A stretch of DNA of 64,000 bases from Neoarius graeffei (GCF_027579695.1 NC_083577.1:61344741-61408740), one strand, 5' to 3'. Shown: positions 34,946 to 46,060, counted from the first letter of the stretch. A program made the numbers and translations. Notes: generated by a model from the letters alone, not told the origin.

Positions 34946-34947
34946 GA

Positions 34948-35010
<63 letters not shown>
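34946..35010. repeat. (GAAA)n microsatellite
   Basis: About 16 tetranucleotide units of AAAG type. Confidence 0.97.
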
Positions 35011-35011
<1 letters not shown>

Positions 35012-36149
35012 CGTGCTGATCTCTACCGAAGAACATTCTAAACATTTACTGTATTAATATCTACTGCGGGATTGTGGGTCAGCCATTGAACAGCCCTTTC
35101 CCACAATGCCATGCTGTGTGCTGTGTGGGAGCTGCACTGAGCGTATGTAGTGCTATGATTTGAGTATTACTTCAGATGAAAAGCTGCTGGTGGAAACACT
35201 TTCATTAGTGCAGCGTGGTGACCTGGGTTCAGCTTCTGATTAAGTATCTCTCTATTAATGAATTCTGCAGCAGGAAACCCCCTGACCCTCCGGTACTTTT
35301 ACTCGCTACAGAAAAAGAGAGAAATGGGCCAGGGGAGGAGGAGTGCAGGGGAAGACAAGGAGATGAGGAAAGAAGGAAATATGTATGCTTGTCAGATTAA
35401 TACAGCACAGGTTAGTCAAATGTTTTCAGAATGTTAGACTTGTAAGTTTCAAAAATTTTCAATCTGTCATTTTTTTCCTTTGTGTTCTGACAGTATTTAT
35501 AGCTTATGTAACGTTTCTAAAAATTAAATTAAATTAAATTAAACGTTGCTGTAGTATTTTAGTTAACACTTATTCTTTAACACTAATTCTTCCTGAGTGC
35601 CATTTTTAGTCCATCTGGGAACGTTGTGTTAGCTGAGTTTGAATAACTTTATGAAGCAAGTCTTACAGCAGATCATTTCACGCCTTCTTACAACCTGTCA
35701 CATATTTACTGAACATTCTAATAACTTTTTCTTTTTTTGTTATTGGAGCAATATTCCTTTAAGCCAATGCATTTGTTATAAAAATAAAAAATAAAAATCC
35801 ACAACTAGGTTCAGGTAATAGAGTGTGAGCCCTCATTTCCAAACCACTAAGTCATCACAGAAATCAACTCACTTTGTGTTTTGATCACACCCTTGCCAAT
35901 TTGCATCACAGTTTTGTACTGTTTACTTCATCTGACCTATTTATAGAGTCAATTCTGCTCTAACTAGTTGTTCTGAAATTAGCTAACAATCCAATTAATT
36001 AGCTTGCTAACTACCCTGAAGAATAAAGAAAAATACTAGCGTATGTCATCTGTCACGTGTATTTGGAGACATTGTCGACAAAGAACTCAATTTGTAAATA
36101 GAAATTCATTCATTAGAACAGCTTAATATTTTTGAGTTGTTATTTTTTG
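35011..36149. other. Unassigned DNA
   Basis: No gene recognised. A short (AAATT)n run lies at 35521-35543. Confidence 0.4.
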
Positions 36150-36225
36150 AGTCTTTTCTATCCAGATTTCTGTGAAGCTGCTTTGTCACAATCTTCATTG
36201 TTAAAGTTGAATTGAATAAAATTGA
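36150..36225 (+). mobile_element. L2 LINE 3'-end remnant
   Basis: TGTGAAGCTGCTTTGTCACA then ATCTTCATTGTTAAAGTTGA and ATAAAATTGATA match the end of the L2 element at 16667-16728 (GTAAAGCTGCTTTGTGACAA, TTTATTGTTAAAAGCGCTAT). Only the terminal piece remains. Confidence 0.75.
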
Positions 36226-36718
36226 TACAGATATGATATAATCATAAGGACTAACAATGTGCCATTAATTCATAAGCATCCTGGAATGTACAACACAAAG
36301 GCACTTAACTGTATGACTTGTATCACCTCTATCTGAATTTTGTGCAATAGATTAACTGAGTAAATGGTAAGTGATTAGATAATGAAGCTCTTAAACATGC
36401 ACTTAAGATCTAATTCTCTCAAACTGTGAGCAAAATCTACATGTATTTGTAAGTGTAAATAGCAAACAGCAAGGAAACAGAGTCGCCTATGTTACTGATT
36501 TTGTGAGAGTCAAAGACCTTAGAGTCAGGGGGAAAGGACTAATGGGTAATGATGGGAATTCTGGTTCCTTTCTGTGAGTCAGATCATTTGGCTCATCTCA
36601 GAAATAAGAGCAGACTCTTTTTTCTCCCAAAAGGCTCACTGCATTTTTTTTCTAAACCAAAAAAAATATTTGTAATATTTTGATCAGTGATTGAGAGAGA
36701 GAGGAAATACACACACAC
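36226..36718. other. Unassigned DNA
   Basis: No gene or repeat recognised; a short CA run ends at the next element. Confidence 0.4.
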
Positions 36719-36940
36719 ACACCGGCCACTTTTATAGGTACTTGATCTGGACTTTGACTTGGCCATTCCAACACCTTGATTCTTTTCTTTTTCAGCCATT
36801 CTGCTGTAGATTTGCTGGTGTGCTCAGGATCATTGTCCTGTTGCATGACCCAATTGTGGCCAAGCTTTAGCTGTTGGACAGATGGTCTCACATTTACCTC
36901 TAGAATACTTTGGTATACAGAGGAGTTCATGGTTGACTCA
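36719..36940 (-). mobile_element. Tc1-like transposon, C-terminal part, fused to a foreign terminal repeat
   Basis: From 36745 to 36940 the minus strand encodes the transposase segment [16 protein letters not shown], then [20 protein letters not shown] (second catalytic Asp) and [11 protein letters not shown]. It stops before the catalytic Glu. The preceding 36719-36744 (CACCGGCCACTTTTATAGGT) is the terminal repeat of a different Tc1 family, the one at 13050-13453, so the junction at about 36744 is chimeric. The missing upstream half of this transposase resumes at 41584 after a 4.6-kb insertion. Confidence 0.85.
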
Positions 36941-37427
36941 GGCTACATCCACACGACAACGGCAACGAGATGTTATTTAAAAATATATCGCATCCAAATG
37001 GGCAACGATCAGTAAAATATCAGGTCCATATGGCAACGCAACGCTTGCTGAAAACGATGCAATACACATGCCACACCTCTAGGGGCGCTGTAAGACGGTC
37101 CCTTCGGAGACACCAGAGCAATAGAAGAAGTAAGGACGCATGCGCATAAACTATTATGCGCGAGACTTCATAGTAGCCACAAAGTCAGGAAAATCTGTTC
37201 GTAAAATTACATTATAATGACCAAATACAATGAAAAGTATTTTTCCAGTCTCACCTGTGAAAGGTAATCCCATGTGATCTCGTTTGGATGGCAAACCTGT
37301 TGGTACAGTTAAACGCAGCTAATCTTTATTCTCCGCTTTGACCTATCCAATATGGCGGCGAGGATGATGTATGATTCTACGCGGAAGGCGGCGTCTTTAA
37401 TGGTCCGGAATAAATTGAATGCTACAT

Positions 37428-37797
37428 CTCATCTCATCTCATTATCTCTAGCCGCTTTATCCTTCTACAGGGTTGCAGGCAAGCTGGAGCCTATCCCAGC
37501 TGACTACGGGCGAAAGGCGGGGTACACCCTGGACAAGTTGCCAGGTCATCACAGGGCTGACACATAGACACAGACAACCATTCACACTCACACCTACGGT
37601 CAATTTAGAGTCACCAGTTAACCTAACCTGCATGTCTTTGGACTGTGGGGGAAACCGGAGCACCCGGAGGAAACCCACGCGGACACGGGGAGAACATGCA
37701 AACTCCACACAGAAAGGCCCTCGCCGGCCCCAGGGCTCGAACCCAGGACCTTCTTGCTGTGAGGCGACAGCGCTAACCACTACACCACCGTGTCGCC
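37428..37797 (-). mobile_element. V-SINE-like element in transposon A (first duplicate)
   Basis: 370 bp, minus strand, flanked by GAATGCTACAT at 37417-37427 and 37798-37808. The same uninterrupted host sequence (GAATGCTACACGTTGATGG) is present at 38004-38022 and 41081-41099, which confirms the insertion point. Confidence 0.96.
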
Positions 37798-38790
37798 GAA
37801 TGCTACATGTTGATGGATTAATTTGTTGTTTCTCACCTGTGAAAGGTAATCCCATGTGATCTCGTTTGGACGGTAAACCTGTTGGTACAGTTAAACGCAG
37901 CACATGAATCTTTATTCTCCGCTTTGACCTATCCAATATGGCGGCGAGGATGACATATGATTCTACACGGAAGGCGGCGTCTTTAATGGTCCGGAATAAA
38001 TTGAATGCTACACGTTGATGGATTAATTTGCTCTTCTACACCCTTTTTGAGGAATGTATTGTAGGACTTAAACCAACATCTGAAGAGGTGAGATCGCTCC
38101 TTTTTTTCCCTATTTTTGCTGGCGGGATTGACTCTGCCCTAAGGGCAGAGTCTCTCTCTCTCTCTCTCTCTCTCTCACTTTGCACCATTACACAATAAAT
38201 ATTCACAGTGATAATATTTTGTAAGCGTGTTAGCTGTTGGACAGATGGTCTCACATTTACCTCTAGAATACTTTGGTATACAGAGGAGTTCATGGTTGAC
38301 TCAGGCTACATCCACACGACAACGGCAACGAGATGTTATTTAAAAATATATCGCGTCCAAATGGGCAACGATCAGTAAAATATCAGGTCCATATGGCAAC
38401 GCAACGCTTGCTGAAAACGATGCAATACACATGCCACACCTCTAGGGGCGCTGTAAGACGGTCCCTTCAGAGACACCAGAGCAATAGAAGAAGTAAGGAC
38501 GCATGCGCATAAACTATTATGCGCGAGACTTCATAGTAGCCACCAAGTCAGGAAAATCTGTTCGTAAAATTACATTATAATGACCAAATACAATGAAAAG
38601 TATTTTTCCAGTCTCACCTGTGAAAGGTAATCCCATGTGATCTCGTTTGGATGGCAAACCTGTTGGTACAGTTAAACGCAGCTAATCTTTATTCTCCGCT
38701 TTGACCTATCCAATATGGCGGCGAGGATGATGTATGATTCTACGCGGAAGGCGGCGTCTTTAATGGTCCGGAATAAATTGAATGCTACAT

Positions 38791-39160
38791 CTCATCTCAT
38801 CTCATTATCTCTAGCCGCTTTATCCTTCTACAGGGTTGCAGGCAAGCTGGAGCCTATCCCAGCTGACTACGGGCGAAAGGCGGGGTACACCCTGGACAAG
38901 TTGCCAGGTCATCACAGGGCTGACACATAGACACAGACAACCATTCACACTCACACCTACGGTCAATTTAGAGTCACCAGTTAACCTAACCTGCATGTCT
39001 TTGGACTGTGGGGGAAACCGGAGCACCCGGAGGAAACCCACGCGGACACGGGGAGAACATGCAAACTCCACACAGAAAGGCCCTCGCCGGCCCCAGGGCT
39101 CGAACCCAGGACCTTCTTGCTGTGAGGCGACAGCGCTAACCACTACACCACCGTGTCGCC
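38791..39160 (-). mobile_element. V-SINE-like element in transposon A (second duplicate)
   Basis: Copy of the previous SINE, with the same GAATGCTACAT flanks, generated by the 1363-bp tandem duplication and not by an independent insertion. Confidence 0.95.
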
Positions 39161-39513
39161 GAATGCTACATGTTGATGGATTAATTTGTTGTTTCTCACC
39201 TGTGAAAGGTAATCCCATGTGATCTCGTTTGGACGGTAAACCTGTTGGTACAGTTAAACGCAGCACATGAATCTTTATTCTCCGCTTTGACCTATCCAAT
39301 ATGGCGGCGAGGATGACATATGATTCTACACGGAAGGCGGCGTCTTTAATGGTCCGGAATAAATTGAATGCTACACGTTGATGGATTAATTTGCTCTTCT
39401 ACACCCTTTTTGAGGAATGTATTGTAGGACTTAAACCAACATCTGAAGAGGTGAGATCGCTCCTTTTTTTCCCTATTTTTGCTGGCGGGATTGACTCTGC
39501 CCTAAGGGCAGAG

Positions 39514-39544
<31 letters not shown>

Positions 39545-39671
39545 TTGCACCATTACACAATAAATATTCACAGTGATAATATTTTGTAAGCGTGTTTCAT
39601 GAACCAAGTTATAGGATTTGTTGACAACTCGCATCGAGTTCATTACACTTCTACCCGGCGTGAAGCACTCA

Positions 39672-40372
39672 GGTGGGGTTTACATTAGACCGTATCAGCG
39701 GATCATCAGATTAACATTTTTAAAACGATTAGCGTGCACACAGCAACACCAATACACGATTCGCGTGCACACAGCAACACCAATACACGGATACGCTCGG
39801 CTCCGCAGGCATCCTGCGCTCCAAATCACTCCACCCTGAACAGCAAGTGCCCTCTGGAGGGTGCGCACTCCGGCCCTGCGCAGCTTACAGAGCGCGCGAG
39901 TGGAGTGCACGAGCAGTGATTTGGGACTGAGCCGCTGTGTGTGTAATCCTAGTGCATATCACTTACCACTTGCAAGTGGAAGGATGGCAAGCCTAAAGAC
40001 AATCATAAGTACACAATGGGCAGTATTTGCATCAGTATTTGCAGTATTTTCATACTTTTATACTCTTTAATGAAAGGTGATACAAGGCGGAAGTCCGCGC
40101 CGTTTTTCAGCAGTCGCGTCACATGACCAACGCCAGCGAATCAGGAAGGTGGATGTCACAGTGACGTTGTCCAATGACGACGCCAGCTAGAGCTCAGCAC
40201 AGCGTATCCGCGTATTCTCAATGTTTACACAGCACCGGACCAGACACGATCTAGATTGAATACGTGGACCCTGGCGGATTCCCGTTTCCCGGCGTTTCCA
40301 GGCGTTTTAATGTAAACGGACAGTGCATCCGCGAAGAAAACGAGACAGATACGGTCTAATGTAAACTTGGCC
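39672..40372 (+). mobile_element. TCA-flanked transposon B nested in A
   Basis: 701 bp with inverted ends GGTGGGGTTTACATTAGACC and, read inward from the right, GGCCAAGTTTACATTAGACC. The flanks are TCA (39669-39671 and 40373-40375), and the empty site is present in copy A2 (GCACTCACAGTCATG at 41365-41379). A 31-bp unit (GTGCACACAGCAACACCAAT plus flank) is tandemly doubled near 39734-39795. Same short target type as element A. A partial inverse copy is at 53899-54439. No transposase. Confidence 0.88.
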
Positions 40373-40593
40373 TCACAGTCATGTGGTTGTGACGTCATCG
40401 TAAACAAATCTGTTCTACTCATCCAGACGACTTCACAACGGCAACGTTGCCAGATCTTTCCACTCTGGAACCCGTTCTCAAAAAGATTGCGTTTTGGGCA
40501 CCCAAAACGCCGGTGCCGTGTGGACGCCAGGCCTAAACGATAAGCAACTGTATCGAAGTCACCTGAATCCGTTGCCGTGTGGACAGGGCCTCA

Positions 40594-41583
40594 GGCTACA
40601 TCCACACGACAACGGCAATGAGATGTTATTTAAAAATATATTGCGTCCAAATGGGCAACGGATCAGTAAAATATCAGGTCCATATGGCAACGCAACGCTT
40701 GCTGAAAACGATGCAATACACATGCCACACCTCTAGGGGCGCTGTAAGACGGTCCCTTCGGAGACACCAGAGCAATAGAAGAAGTAAGGATGCATGCGCA
40801 TAAACTATTATGCGCGAGACTTCATAGTAGCCACAAAGTCAGGAAAATCTGTTCGTAAAATTACATTATAATGACCAAATACAATGAAAAGTATTTTTCC
40901 AGTCTCACCTGTGAAAGGTAATCCCATGTGATCTCATTTGGACGGTAAACCTGTTGGTACAGTTAAATGCAGCACATGAATGAGGCAATTTTATTCTCCG
41001 CTTTGACCTATCCAATATGGCGGCGAGGATGACGTATGATTCTACGTGGAAGGCGGCGTCTTTAATGGTCCGGAATAAATTGAATGCTACACGTTGATGG
41101 ATTAATTTGTTGTTCTATGCCCTTTTTGAGGAATGTATTGTAGGACTTAAACCAACATCTGAAGAGGTGAGATCGCTCCTTTTTTTCCCTATTTTTGCTG
41201 GCGGGATTGACTCTGCCCTAAGGGCTATTTTCTCTCTCTCTCACTTTGCACCATTACACAATAAATATTCACAGTGAAAATATTTTGTAAGCGCGTTTCA
41301 TGAACCAAGTTATAGGATTTGTTGACAACTCGCATCGAGTTCGTTACACTTCTACTGTGAAGCACTCACAGTCATGTGGTTGTGACGTCATCGTAAACAA
41401 ATCCGTTCTACTCATCCAGACAACTTCGCAACGGCAACGTTGCCAGATCTTTCCACTCTGGAAGCCGTTCTCAAAAAGATTGCGTTTTGGGCACCCAAAA
41501 CGCCGGTGCCGTGTGGACGCCAGGCCTAAACGATAAGCAATTGTATCGGAGTCACCTGAATCCGTTGCCGTGTGGACAGGGCC
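40594..41583. mobile_element. TCA-flanked transposon A, copy 2 (compact form)
   Basis: A 990-bp copy starting GGCTACATCCACACGACAAC and ending TGTGGACAGGGCC, flanked by TCA at 40591-40593 and 41584-41586. It sits directly behind copy 1 with one shared TCA. It has a single copy of the 210-bp segment and an empty site for element B. It carries ATCCAATATGGCGGCGAGGA, common in vertebrate transposons, but no long reading frame. Confidence 0.88.
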
Positions 41584-42689
<1,106 letters not shown>

Positions 42690-42964
42690 TAGTGCATCTC
42701 AAAAAATTAGAATACCATGAAAAAGTTCCTTTTTTTGTATAATTTAATTCAAAAAGGTAAACTTTCATATAGTCTATATTCATTACATGTAAAGTGAAAT
42801 ATTTAAAGCCTTTTTTGTTTTAATTTTGATGATTATGGCTTATAGCTCATGAAAATCAGAAATCCAGTATCTCAAATTATTAGAATATTCCCTAAGATCA
42901 ATCAAAAAAAAGGATTTACAATACAGAAATGTCCAACTTCTGAAAAGTATATTCATTTATACAC

Positions 42965-44026
42965 TCAATACTTGGTTGGGGCTCCTTTACCATGAATTAC
43001 TGTATCAGTATGGTGTGGCATGGAGGTGATCAGTCTGTGGCACTGCTGAGGTGTTATTGAAGCCCAGGTTGCTTTGATAGTGGCCTTCAGTGTATCTGTA
43101 TTTTTGGGTCAGGTGTTTCTCATCTTCCTCTTGACAATACCCCATAGATTCTCTATGGGGTTCAGGTCAGGCAAGTTGGCTGGCCAATCAAACACAGTAA
43201 TATCATGGTCAGCAAACCATTTGAATAGAATAGAATAGAATAGAATAGAATAGAATAGAATAGAATAGAATAGAATAGAATAGAATGCCTTTATTGTCAT
43301 TCTATTCTATTCTATTCAAATGGTTTGCTGACCATGATATTTGGTAGTAGTTTTGGCACTGTGGACAGGTGCTAAGTCCTGCTGGAAAAGGATATCAGCA
43401 TCTCCAAAAAGCTCGTCAGCAGATGGAAGCATGAAGTGCTCTAAAATCTCCTGGTAGATGGCTGTGTTGACTTTGGACTTGATAAAATACAGTGGAACAA
43501 CACCAGCAGATGACATGACACCCCAAATCATCACAGACTGTGGAAACTTCACACTGGGCTTCAAACACCTTGGATTCTGTGCCTCTCCACTCTTCCTCCA
43601 GACTCTAGAACCGTGATTTCCAAATTAAATGCAAAATGTACTTTCATCTGAAAAGAGGACTTTGGACCACTGAGCAACAGTCCATTTCTTTCTCTCCTTA
43701 GCCCAGATAAGACACTTCTGACATTGTCTCTGGCTCAGGAGTAGCTTGATATTAGGAATGCAAAAGTTGTATCCCCTTTCTTGAAGATGTCTGTTCGTGA
43801 TGGGTCTTGATACACTGACACCAGCCTCAGTCCACTCCTTGTTAAGCTCTCCCAAGTTATTGAATCAACTTTTCTTGACAATCCTCTCAAGACTGCGGCC
43901 ATCCCTGTTGCTTGTGCACCTTTTCCAGCCACCCTTTTCAGCAATGACCTTTTGTGGCTTACCCTCCTTGTGGAGGGCATCAGTGATCATCTTCTGGACA
44001 ACAGTCAAGTCAGCAGTCTTCCCCAT
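42965..44026 (-). pseudogene. Tc1-family transposase with microsatellite insertion
   Basis: Start ATG at 44024-44026 (MGKTADLTVVQKM), end TGA at 42965-42967; the span is 354 codons in one frame, insertion included. Motifs in order: HKEGKPQKVIAEKGG (helix-turn-helix), VLFSDESTFCI (first Asp), SVMIWGVMSS, ILFQQDLAPVHSAKTTTK (second Asp), PDLNPIENLWG (Glu). Three in-frame stops are visible: TGA after IVKKS (about 43865), TAA after STFCI (about 43625) and TGA after KMRNT (about 43109). The GAATA array and an inverted duplication separate the second Asp from the Glu. Otherwise the frame is undamaged, so nonsense changes and the insertion account for the loss. Confidence 0.9.
43199..43341. repeat. 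(GAATA)n insertion with 43-bp inverted repeats
   Basis: The left arm 43199-43241 (AATATCATGGTCAGCAAACC...) and the right arm 43299-43341 are perfect reverse complements. Each is made of about 24 bp of transposase sequence plus 19 bp of GAATA units. The loop holds the rest of the array and TGCCTTTATTGTC, a motif often found beside GAATA arrays in fish. The transposase DNA has thus been duplicated in inverted orientation around the array, not as the direct repeat expected from ordinary insertion. Confidence 0.92.
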
Positions 44027-44296
44027 GATTGTGGTTGTGTGTACTGAACTAGACCGAGAGATACACTGTGTTCATACTGTTTTACTCAAACTCGAAATGA
44101 AATATTTTGAGATGGGTTTTTTTATGTTTTTGTACTGTATGCCATACTGATTAAAATTAAAATAGAAAAATGCTTGAAACATTTTAGTTTATGTGTAATG
44201 ATTCTATAATATATAACATTTTCACTTTCTTAAATAACTGATGGAAAATATTGAACTTTTTCATAATATTCTAATTTTTTGAGCTGCACTAGTATA

Positions 44297-44641
44297 TGGC
44301 GGTGTAGTGGTTAGGGCTGTCACCTCACAGCAAGAAGGTCCGGGTTTGAGCCCTGTGGCCGGCGAGGGCCTTTCTGTGCGGAGTTTGCATGTTCTCCCTG
44401 TGTCCGGGTGCTCCGGTTTCCCCCACAGTCCAAAAACATGCAGGTTAGGTTAACTGGTGACTCTAAATTGACCATAGGTGTGAATGTGAGTGTGAATGGT
44501 TGTCTGTGTCTATGTGTCAGCCCTGTGATGACCTGGCGATTTGTCCAGGGTGTACCCCGCCTTTCGCCCGTAGTCAGCTGGGATAGGCTCCAGCTTGCCT
44601 GAGACCCTGTAGAACAGGATAAAGCGGCTACAGATAATGAG

Positions 44642-44643
<2 letters not shown>
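44297..44643 (+). mobile_element. V-SINE-like element, 5'-truncated
   Basis: It begins inside the head (GGCGGTGTAGTGGTTAGGGC), a few bases past the TA of the preceding Tc1, and ends AGATAATGAGA against a TA microsatellite. The core is intact (GTTTGCATGTTCTCCCTGTG, CGGTTTCCCCCACAGTCC) with a small deletion in the GTGGGTTTCCTCC part. Confidence 0.93.

Positions 44644-44644
<1 letters not shown>

Positions 44645-44703
<59 letters not shown>
44645..44703. repeat. (TA)n microsatellite
   Basis: About 29 TA units between the V-SINE tail and an old LINE. Confidence 0.95.
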
Positions 44704-44707
<4 letters not shown>

Positions 44708-44812
44708 CACTCTCTCAAACACAAGGATACTTTAGACAGTAGCAAACAAAAACAAGCAAACAAATAAACTCAAATCAAACACTACATCACAACACAACGA
44801 GACAAATACAGA

Positions 44813-45508
44813 CAGTACGTTTACATGCACATCCAAATCGAGCTGCTGTCGGTAATCGAGCAAAGGTTCCCAGCAGGGGTGCCAGAGAAATCCAATCCTA
44901 CATGCACACAAGGAAATCGAGCTATTGTGTGAGGTACATTGTGCACCCGAGCCACAGGTGGCGCTACACGCCCCATCGTGTTGGTACACTTCCGGTTGTC
45001 ATCATGAAGAAGAGCTATTCAAGAGTGTAAACAAAGTTATCAGTTCCGTGTTCTCCATTGCGCGTTTTTCTCCCGTCCATGAATTTTAATATATTCAACT
45101 CCTTAAGCTGAATGAGCATGAACTCTGTCTCCTCATTGCTCCAGAAGTGCACGTTTCTGCTCGCCATTTTCTCTTCTTCGTTTGTTCCTCCTGACCTCTT
45201 CTGCTGCTCGCTACTACTGTTGTCATGCCGACCGAAGCTGTCGTGTTTCCCGCTTGTGGTCTCATCACTCATTACTTCTGGAAGGGGCAGTGCTGAAGTA
45301 AGTAGCTCGACTACGTAGCTCGACAGGGTATACATGCACTAAGTAGCTCGGCAAAAATCGCATAATCTAGGTCGTGTAGCTCGATTACGAGAAATCAAGT
45401 TCGGTTCAATTTCAGCCTAGCTAAGGTGTTTCCATGGCATTTAGAACTTCGATTTCAGTCGAGCAACGGCAGAAATTCGATTTTCTCTATGTGCATGTAA
45501 ACGCACTG
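44813..45508 (-). mobile_element. Harbinger-like non-autonomous element in the LINE
   Basis: 696 bp with 20-bp ends CAGTACGTTTACATGCACAT and ATGTGCATGTAAACGCACTG, inverted with one mismatch. AGA lies on both sides (44810-44812 and 45509-45511), consistent with a 3-bp target duplication. Internal subterminal TCGAGCTACNTAGT/ATCGAGCT words are repeated. It contains part of a Myb/SANT-like gene, which supports a PIF/Harbinger origin. Confidence 0.7.
45015..45335 (-). pseudogene. Truncated Myb/SANT-like DNA-binding protein of a Harbinger-type element
   Basis: A 106-codon frame. After a polar segment (SSSEQQKRSGGTNEEEKMAS) it has FWSNEETEFMLIQLKELNIL and KFMDGRKTRNGE, which resemble helix 1-2 of the Myb/SANT-like (trihelix) domain encoded beside the transposase in PIF/Harbinger transposons (W-S-x-E-E and L-D-G-x-x-R-N pattern). 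The third helix is missing: the frame runs into unrelated residues (HGTDNFVYTLE), as expected if the element arose by internal deletion. The first 21 residues overlap subterminal repeat, so the original start is more likely the Met at about 45272. The identification rests on motif memory. Confidence 0.5.
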
Positions 45509-45792
45509 AGAGTGATAACACAAAGAGAAAAGCTTAGACCTAAGATGACTCTTAAATTCTGAAATGGAGGAAATTTCCCTGAAGTTTTTAGGATACGAGT
45601 TCTATAACTTTGGAGCTGTGACACTGAAAGCTCTACCAGCCATGGAAGAAAGCCTATATTTGGGTATAATCTGGCATCAGTTGACCTTAACATGTGGGAA
45701 GTGGTGTAAGGATGTAACAGACCTTGTAAATAGGTAGGTGCAAAGGCATGAAGTGCCTTAGAAGTATACAGCAGGAGTTTTAATCAAAGTCC

Positions 45793-46060
45793 TTCCCATG
45801 GCACAAGGCACATCGGGTGGCGCCGATCTCCGTTTGAGTAGCCCTCAGCCTCTTGCCTATTACATAGCTAGAGTTACAGTGGGGTCTTCTGGTAACCATG
45901 AAAGTTTGACTCCCTACTCACATCTGTATTGTGGTGCGCCTCATCAGATGGCAGTAGGTACCATTTTTATGATGGTCTTTGGTATGACCTGACTGCAAGT
46001 AGAACTCACGATCTCCTGGTCGAGAAATGGACATGCTAAACACTCAGCCAACTCGTGGTA
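45793..46060 (-). mobile_element. tRNA-derived SINE of a second type
   Basis: Minus strand: head CGAGTTGGCTGAGTGTTTAG (A box) and ATCGTGAGTTCTACTTGCAG (B-box region), body with GATGAGGCGCACCACAATAC, 3' end GGCGCCACCCGATGTGCCTT. It differs from the V-SINEs and from the SINE at 51958. The family name is not known to me. Confidence 0.75.

Larger units (their letters stand above)
36867..39594. repeat. Near-identical 1363-bp tandem duplication
   Basis: 36867-38229 and 38230-39594 are direct repeats with a constant offset of 1363 bp. I saw only about three substitutions (for example CGCATCC/CGCGTCC, TTCGGAG/TTCAGAG and CACAAAG/CACCAAG) and a CT microsatellite two bases longer in the second copy. 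Each copy begins with 74 bp of the host Tc1 transposase (from GCTGTTGGACAGATGG), then the left end of element A and a complete V-SINE. The duplication therefore happened after both insertions. Confidence 0.93.
36941..40590. mobile_element. TCA-flanked transposon A, copy 1 (carries duplication, V-SINEs and element B)
   Basis: Left end GGCTACATCCACACGACAAC, right end CCGTTGCCGTGTGGACAGGGCC. The right end read inward is GGCCCTGTCCACACGGCAAC, so the ends are inverted. It is flanked by TCA (36938-36940 and 40591-40593). A 3-bp target duplication and GGCC-type ends fit the PIF/Harbinger superfamily, but no transposase is present to prove it. Compared with copy 2 (40594) it has gained a second copy of a 210-bp internal segment, a V-SINE, a 1363-bp tandem duplication and element B. 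Confidence 0.8.
42692..44289 (-). mobile_element. Tc1-like transposon, 'GTGCATCTCAAAAAATTAGA' family
   Basis: 1598 bp flanked by TA (42690-42691 and 44290-44291). Ends GTGCATCTCAAAAAATTAGA and TCTAATTTTTTGAGCTGCAC are inverted. A second related motif lies about 180 bp inside each end (AGTATCTCAAATTATTAGAA at 42868 and TGAAATATTTTGAGATGGGT at 44097), giving an IR/DR layout. It contains a disrupted transposase with a GAATA microsatellite inserted in it. Confidence 0.92.

Noticed and set aside
37352-39299. Pairs of identical 71-, 128- and 159-codon frames at 37.4-37.9 and 38.7-39.3 kb
   Set aside because: They lie in V-SINE and transposon A sequence duplicated in tandem and do not represent a duplicated gene.
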